Assembly (NCBI GenBank): GCA_014885115.2 | Contig: WKLE02005976.1 | Location: 1-13,155 of the forward strand | Length of the DNA stretch: 13,155 bases | DNA from: Asterionellopsis glacialis | Lineage: Eukaryota > Bacillariophyta > Plagiogrammaphyceae > Rhaphoneidales > Asterionellopsidaceae | Reading direction: 5' to 3' | Shown here: positions 8,442 through 13,155 of the stretch, in pieces | Position numbering within the stretch: position 1 is the first letter of the stretch | Layout: each line of letters opens with the position of its first letter | Position numbers and translations under genes: made by a program | Notes under the pieces: model-generated | What the model was told of the DNA's origin: nothing | Databases searched by the model: none | Seen by the model: the letters and a program-made list of their open reading frames with translations, nothing else

Positions 8442-8676
8442 ACCAAAATTAAAATTCAATTCTACAAGACAAAAACAATTTTTTTAATGTGTTTGTCTTT
8501 TGTGAATTGGCACAGGGGCGCAATGAGATGTATGCATACTAATGAAAATTACATCTATTGAAATAAGTATGGACTATTTTTAATTGTGAAAGGTGAAAAT
8601 AGCGAAAAAGAATCAAGGGTAAAAATCTTGTCGTTTTACTAACCCAATAAAGTTTGGTGTGTATGCTAGAAAATTT
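8442..8676. other. 3' UTR and downstream flank of the plastid-protein gene
   Basis: AT-rich and noncoding. An AATAAA occurs at 8646-8651, 205 bases after the stop codon. It could act as a polyadenylation signal for the plus-strand gene, though diatoms do not depend strictly on that hexamer. Confidence 0.4.
8457..8509 (+). terminator. Imperfect hairpin in the 3' UTR of the plastid-protein gene
   Basis: CAATTC (8457-8462) pairs with GAATTG (8504-8509) and AAGACAAA (8466-8473) pairs with TTTGTCTT (8492-8499), around a T-rich loop. It starts 16 bases after the stop codon. It may influence 3' end formation or message stability; this is inferred from structure only. Confidence 0.35.
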
Positions 8677-9021
8677 TCAACAAATGCATTTTTGAGTAAT
8701 TCTTTTGTATTTCACTTCACCAGTTAGTCCATTTATCTCTTTTTCAACTTTACTTTCCTCTGATGAACTGTCATCAGAACCATCCTTTGTTCCATTTCCT
8801 TGATTTTGACAACCAAGTGTTACAGATTCCTTCAGAGTTGATCCCCCAAAAACCCTTGATCTCCAACAAATCTGGCCATGTCCTGAGACTATGACATTTA
8901 TCCATCTGATTTGACAGTGGTCATTTGATATGTGGGATCCAAGATGAAACCAATAATCTTGAGGCAGCCTGACTGGTTTCCAGGACACCCTTTTGTTTGC
9001 AACCTTAATATATTCAGAAAG
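8677..9021 (-). pseudogene. Possible decayed coding fragment of unknown origin
   Basis: A minus-strand frame of about 115 codons is open between TGA at 9022-9024 and TGA at 8677-8679. It has no ATG in a usable position. The translation includes EYIKVANKRVSWKPVRLPQ and later an acidic, Ser-rich SDDSSSEESKVEKE stretch, which looks more protein-like than the surrounding DNA. In the same frame beyond two stops, about 60 bases further, comes another protein-like run (EIGLIEHALAIDQQASG). I recognise no family. A degenerate transposon gene is one option; chance is another. Confidence 0.25.
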
Positions 9022-9024
9022 TCA

Positions 9025-11687
9025 GCTGAGTCTCATCTAGTAAAGAAGCATCATAATATAACATCCAGAGGCCTGCTGGTCTATTGCTAATGCATGCTCA
9101 ATCAAACCTATTTCATCTCTACAAAAAAATTACTAGCAAAATTTGGCTGCCACCATTGATCTTGCAAGTTAAACATAAAATATGCCCTACATGTGCTGGA
9201 AGTGGATTAAAATAGATATTCTTCAGATTTTTAAGTAATCATTATTTATTTTTATTGTTATCACTATAATGTTTGGGTGCCATAACATTGTTCTTGGAGA
9301 CAAGATAGCATTTAAGTTTTCCACTATGAAATGATGTGTCTGTGTAGGCTTGGTGAAGCATCATTATCCTCATTATTGTTTTATTGGGCAAGAGCATCCC
9401 CTGAAAGTACCAAACTTGATAATCTCACTTTCTACTTTATTATAAGTTCAAATTAATACACCCCAAGAATACTTGCATAACAACAGTGCCATGCACCATT
9501 TTTTCTATGATGTTTCCATCATCAGTACTAGGTAAACCTAATACCACTACCACTACAAAATATAAAGCTCTTTAACAGTATTTGTTGGAATGACTCTATT
9601 TGTTCCTTATGCTAGACATGGTTACATCACACCCAAGATCATTAAAAAAAATTCTTAGCTGCTATCAGCAGCACTGTTGAAGTCTCCATGTTTTATGTTG
9701 GTGACTAAAATTAAACAAGTCTTTTCAAGTGTTTTGGAAATATTTTTTTTTTTAGTTAGCAATGCAACTAGGTAGGATGGGCAGGAATAAGGTACAGAAC
9801 TCACCATTGATTCAAATTTTTTCTAAAAGTTCACACAGCTTAAAAATACATTTTTGGTCTGAATTTGTCAATTATGCCCATTTTTACTTCCAATTAAAAA
9901 AATTGTCAAGAGTTGGTTCTTCTGCTTATGAACTCTCCATGCCCCTGCCCCACATTTTTTTTCAGTCTCACATGCACCTCCAGAAAAATATAAGCATTAT
10001 ATGCAGAAACAAAATAGCACCACTATTGTATGCTATAAAGGAGTGGTATAATGAAACCATATTAGTTACCAAAACTCACTCCTGTCTCATCAAAATTCTT
10101 CTACCAATAATGCAATTGTATTCTTATATTTAAACGGTGGGTTTTTGTTATACATGTGGATCAGAGTTTTACTCCCAAGAAAATTCCTGATATATATTTC
10201 TCTATAGAGCTGTTTGTACTACTTTATAAATAAAAAATTGTAAATATTATTGTATCAGTACTCATCCAGGTATAGATCTGATGTACAATTTAATCATGGG
10301 TTCCATCATCTGCTGTTTAAACCTTTTTGTTTAAAATGATACCACTGTGCCATCTGAATAATTTTGTTTTTATTACACACTATAATGATCATTTTTTTGT
10401 TCATAAACCAAAGATCACTACAATAAAGAACCAAAATATGTTAGTTTTGCACCTAGCTTGACCCTCTAAAACTCCTCTTTACTACTGGGTGGTGTCTTTT
10501 TGTTTCAAATTGATAATTTGTTATTTACTTTATTTTAAAAGCTCTGGAAGATGAAACATTTATGACTTTAATTTTATGATATTACTGAGAGTTTTTTCTT
10601 GTACTAATTGATTTGATATCTTTTAGAATGCTAGGAGATTCTATGTTTATTCCCACATAGCATACCCCTACACAAACAGTCATCAAATTGTTCTATGGGA
10701 TCACAATAATCTGATCTTCTTACAGGCTAAATTGCATAATTTGAATTGGTGAATAGTATCTATTTTTTATCTTGTAGCTAATACTACCATGTATATATAC
10801 TACTGTTGTGTACTCAAATACAAACAAACAATTGTTGTTGATGATGTTTCAGTGTTGTACTTTGTCAATTTTTTTACTACACTACCAAGTCAGCTGTGGT
10901 AGCTCCTATTTGCTTCTTGTTGACTTGTCTTAACCAGATCTTATTTTCTGGGTATCAATATAGTGCTGGCACTTCTTGCTGGCCAATTTTGGGTTTATAA
11001 GAGTTGGAGGTTTCTCTTTTGTGCCCTTTTAAATCACAGAATAAGCCAGGATCCTCCTTAAGTCCAGAAGAAACAATGGCTCAATAGTAACTCTAATATA
11101 TTGATACATTTTCTGGTCTCAATTTTTTTGCAACTTCTTGGGGCAATAATCCACAAAGCTACTGTATCAACCAATTTACAAACAAAAAGAATAAATCTCA
11201 CCCCTTGTGCTGAATAATTTGTATTTCTTTGTAGGCTCCCAAGCACAATAACTCTTCTAGAGCCCAGTCTAGTAGTAGTAGTGATGATGATGGTGGTAGC
11301 AGAAGCTGACTATAGTGATTGGTACTGCTCAGAAGTAAATTTATTTTTTCCGGTTATTGTCAGATATGCACCACAAGGTACTAGCTTAGATCTTATCTCA
11401 TAAATTCCTTGAAAGTATGAGGTGGAGAATACTAAACCACCCATTCCAGTAGTGCAGATTATAAATTAAAAGATGTAGAAAGCAAACAAAGAAGTACATT
11501 TTTGAATCTAGTGAGGAGTGCTTAAAAGAGGTTTTGAGTATGAAACTACTTTATGAGTGTGGTTGCATGAAAAGAATTGAATATGATTTCTAAGATTTAA
11601 TATCATCCATTACATGTGTGTATAATGATCCCACCTAACATGATGACAGCTTGGAGGAGAAATAAAACAAGAAGTTCATTGTTTGGT
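9025..11687. other. AT-rich gene-poor region
   Basis: About 2.7 kb without a convincing gene. Frames of 60-120 codons (for example 9762-10133 plus and 11058-11246 minus) have random-looking composition. A trinucleotide run (AGT, then GAT, then GGT) lies at 11271-11297. No terminal repeats, tRNA or known RNA gene was found by eye. It may be old, degraded transposon sequence or simply intergenic DNA. Confidence 0.5.
11271..11297 (+). repeat. Compound trinucleotide microsatellite
   Basis: Four AGT units are followed by three GAT units and two GGT units. Read on the plus strand it would encode Ser and Asp runs ending at a TGA (11307-11309), preceded by a T-rich TTTGTAG that resembles a splice acceptor at 11234. 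No linked upstream exon was found, so it is annotated only as a repeat. Confidence 0.6.
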
Positions 11688-11706
11688 TATTATTGTGTTG
11701 TAATTA
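11688..11706. repeat. Target-site duplication, left copy
   Basis: TATTATTGTGTTGTAATTA is repeated without a mismatch at 11968-11986. The 19-bp length is typical of duplications made by LINE-driven target-primed integration. The bases outside the two copies differ. Confidence 0.8.
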
Positions 11707-11967
11707 AAAATAACTTTTCAATTTATTTGTTAATCGCTGCAGCTACTGATAAGCATGGAAATCAAGTCTACTCGCGACGACAGCCTGAACCATCTATTTT
11801 CTCTTCATAGCAATATCCAAGGTCCTACCACACAAGGAGCGTCACTCCCCAAAATTCCAGAACAGTCACGACTACTAGGAGAACCTTCCATGTGGAAGGT
11901 AGCTTGGTAGGGATTCGAACCCTAAACCTCTGGACCACAACCAGAGGACTAGCCGACTAGACCAAGC
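11707..11967 (-). mobile_element. tRNA-derived SINE-like retroelement
   Basis: A 261-bp insert lies between perfect 19-bp direct repeats. Read on the minus strand it begins with a tRNA-like head carrying a polymerase III A box (TGGTCTAGTCGG) and a B box (GGTTCGAATCC). It continues with a roughly 190-bp body of no recognised family, and ends in an AT-rich tail with a T run (11710-11706) beside the right-hand duplication, suitable as a polymerase III terminator. Two hairpins lie in the body: ACCTTCCA/TGGAAGGT at 11883-11900 and GGAG/CTCC around 11837-11849. It has no coding capacity, so it would depend on an enzyme supplied by a partner LINE. This architecture matches classic SINEs. The identical duplications suggest a fairly recent insertion. 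Confidence 0.75.
11883..11900. repeat. Perfect hairpin next to the tRNA-like domain
   Basis: ACCTTCCA and TGGAAGGT are exact reverse complements around a two-base centre (TG). It abuts the 3' end of the tRNA-like head and lies inside the element body. Confidence 0.6.
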
Positions 11968-11968
11968 T
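11900..11968 (-). other. tRNA-like head of the SINE-like element, anticodon GTG (His)
   Basis: A cloverleaf can be drawn on the minus strand. The acceptor AGCTTGG/CCAAGCT has 7 perfect pairs and the discriminator is A. The anticodon stem TCTGG/CCAGA is extendable to 7 pairs and holds loop TTGTGGT with anticodon GTG (11938-11936). The T stem TAGGG/CCCTA carries loop TTCGAAT. The D region is only 16 bases, forming CTAG-TCGG-CTAG rather than a normal D arm, and the variable loop has 4 bases. At 69 nt it is short, and no T run follows, so a working histidine tRNA is unlikely. It best fits a SINE promoter derived from a tRNA. Confidence 0.65.
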
Positions 11969-11986
11969 ATTATTGTGTTGTAATTA
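11968..11986. repeat. Target-site duplication, right copy
   Basis: This is the second perfect copy of the 19-bp repeat at 11688-11706. It overlaps the first bases of the tRNA-like head by a base or two, so the exact insertion boundary is ambiguous by that much. Confidence 0.8.
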
Positions 11987-12786
11987 CTAATTGCAACCTT
12001 TGTTGAAGTAGTGTGGCAACTATAAACTGTAGCTAGTAGGCTTCCACGCTGCGCTGCTAGCCATACAAGTCATCTTGGAAAAAATGACTTATTTCTTTTT
12101 TTTTCAAAATAATTCTGCTTCTTCACCAATAAAAAATTTGACAAAAAAGAATACATGTTGTTCTGCATGACATCCCAGTATCCCTTTTGAATTTCTATCA
12201 GAATTAGTTGACAAAGGTTGATTCTTTCCCCAGGTTTGCTCCTACAAATACTTTCATTGTTAAGGAAAAAAATCAGCAATGCCTCTTAATAAGATATATT
12301 GTTAGAAGCTTATATACAATTTTCTGGGGAAAGTAGGCAAGCCACAGTATGCATTAAGGGTGTCTCCTCATTTTTGATCAACTATGAATTTTATTTGTTG
12401 TGTTGATTACTACAGTGTATTCTTTTGTGTTTTTTATAAGAACTTATTGATAAATTTCTTAGTAGACAAACTTGTTCAGAGCTTTATGAAGTACTAGTTA
12501 TGTTGTTGACACAACACACATATAAAGATGTCTTTTGTCTATGTCAAAACTAGAACAAATACATAATTGGAATATCAGATTTGTTTTGAAGATACCATCA
12601 TTTGCTATTTGCTAGTGATTGATACGGATAAGAAAGGAAGTCATCTTTTACATGATACAGAAATTAGGAAATCTGCAAGAACTCAGAATGGTTTTAGCTT
12701 CTTCCATAATAATTGAAAGCTCTGTTTTGTGATTTATGTTATGCTAGAGTTGTAGTGCAGTCCATACCTGGTAACAAGCAATTAGC
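11987..12786. other. AT-rich intergenic sequence
   Basis: No gene, RNA or structured repeat is visible. A minus-strand frame at 12070-12279 is of low complexity, rich in F, N and K, and is taken as chance. Confidence 0.45.
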
Positions 12787-12838
12787 AAAATAAGGAAAAT
12801 AAGGAAAATAAGGAAAATAGCAATAAGCAATAAGCAAT
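12787..12838. repeat. Two adjoining short tandem repeats (9-bp and 7-bp units)
   Basis: AAAATAAGG occurs about 3.7 times (12787-12819), followed directly by CAATAAG about 2.6 times (12821-12838). The units share the AATAAG core, so the second array may have arisen from the first by slippage. Confidence 0.8.
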
Positions 12839-12920
12839 GGTACCCTTTTTTGGCAAGCTTGAAATTGCTGCTTATATTATACACTTTTTAAAGCTTGAGA
12901 CCTAAGCAACATTGCTTATT
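12829..12920. repeat. Inverted repeat spanning 92 bp
   Basis: AATAAGCAATG (12829-12839) is the exact reverse complement of CATTGCTTATT (12910-12920). The left arm lies in the 7-bp tandem array and the right arm touches the start of the direct repeats at 12919. It could form a stem with a 70-base loop. Confidence 0.5.
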
Positions 12921-12978
12921 TGTGATGTATGTAACATCATTCAAAGATTTGTGATGTAGTATGTGACATCATTCAAAG
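12919..12978. repeat. Adjacent direct repeat of about 30 bp
   Basis: Two near-identical units lie at 12919-12946 and 12948-12978, each beginning TTTGTGATGTA and ending ACATCATTCAAAG. The second has three extra bases and one substitution. Each unit contains GATGT and ACATC, which can pair as a small hairpin. Confidence 0.75.
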
Positions 12979-13155
12979 GTTTTTTAGCTAAGATGTACTT
13001 AATATTTTTTATAAGGGGGTAGAACGATTATTCATCGAGTTTTTTGCCAACTTGCACAAAAATCCTTTTTTTTAATTGATTTGGGTTAGAGATGGAATCT
13101 GCTCATGTGTTTTCTCCTCCGCCTCAAACGCAATTCTTCCTGTTGCAATAAACAG
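12979..13155. other. Unassigned sequence at the right edge
   Basis: A short noncoding-looking stretch with T runs; nothing in it can be assigned. Confidence 0.4.

Noticed and set aside
9762..10133. 123-codon plus-strand frame in the AT-rich region
   Set aside because: The composition looks random for AT-rich DNA, with no domain or supporting context.
11900..11968. Functional tRNA-His gene
   Set aside because: The D arm and variable loop are too short, no T-run terminator follows, and the whole unit sits between target-site duplications. It is better explained as the SINE head.
11688..11986. MITE or other DNA transposon instead of a SINE
   Set aside because: There are no terminal inverted repeats at the insert ends. 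The 19-bp duplication is longer than usual for DNA transposons, and the tRNA head points to a SINE.
12787..12978. CRISPR array
   Set aside because: The units are short, contiguous tandem repeats without unique spacers, and the genome is eukaryotic.

Overview
The window looks like nuclear DNA of a diatom or a closely related ochrophyte alga. Two genes carry short GT-AG introns (140 and 88 bp). The largest protein begins with a secretory signal peptide followed by a phenylalanine-led transit peptide (VTA|FVR, of the ASAFAP type), which is the import signal of red-derived secondary plastids. Nothing looks prokaryotic: there are no Shine-Dalgarno sites and no operons.

Layout. Bases 3-182 hold the possible tail of a plus-strand gene entering from the left edge. 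Two genes follow on the minus strand: an MCTS1/Tma20-type PUA translation factor (774-1531, two exons) and a SulP-family membrane transporter of the vacuolar YGR125W/Vsb1 type without a STAS domain (2333-4244, two exons). An 850-bp divergent promoter region rich in palindromes (4245-5093) separates the transporter from a single-exon plus-strand gene (5094-8441). That gene encodes a large plastid-targeted protein of 1115 residues that I do not recognise.

From about 8.65 kb to the end the DNA becomes visibly more AT-rich and has no convincing gene. It holds a frame with no start codon that may be a decayed coding fragment (8677-9021 minus), a tRNA-headed SINE-like retroelement flanked by a perfect 19-bp direct repeat (11688-11986), and a nest of tandem and inverted repeats (12787-12978).

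The three main genes do not form an evident pathway: one acts in cytosolic translation, one probably in vacuolar transport, and one in the plastid. One possible thematic link is that both the MCTS1-like gene and the plastid gene have upstream ATGs near their starts, and MCTS1 is a factor for reinitiation after upstream ORFs. The most novel items are the SINE-like element and the unrecognised plastid protein.
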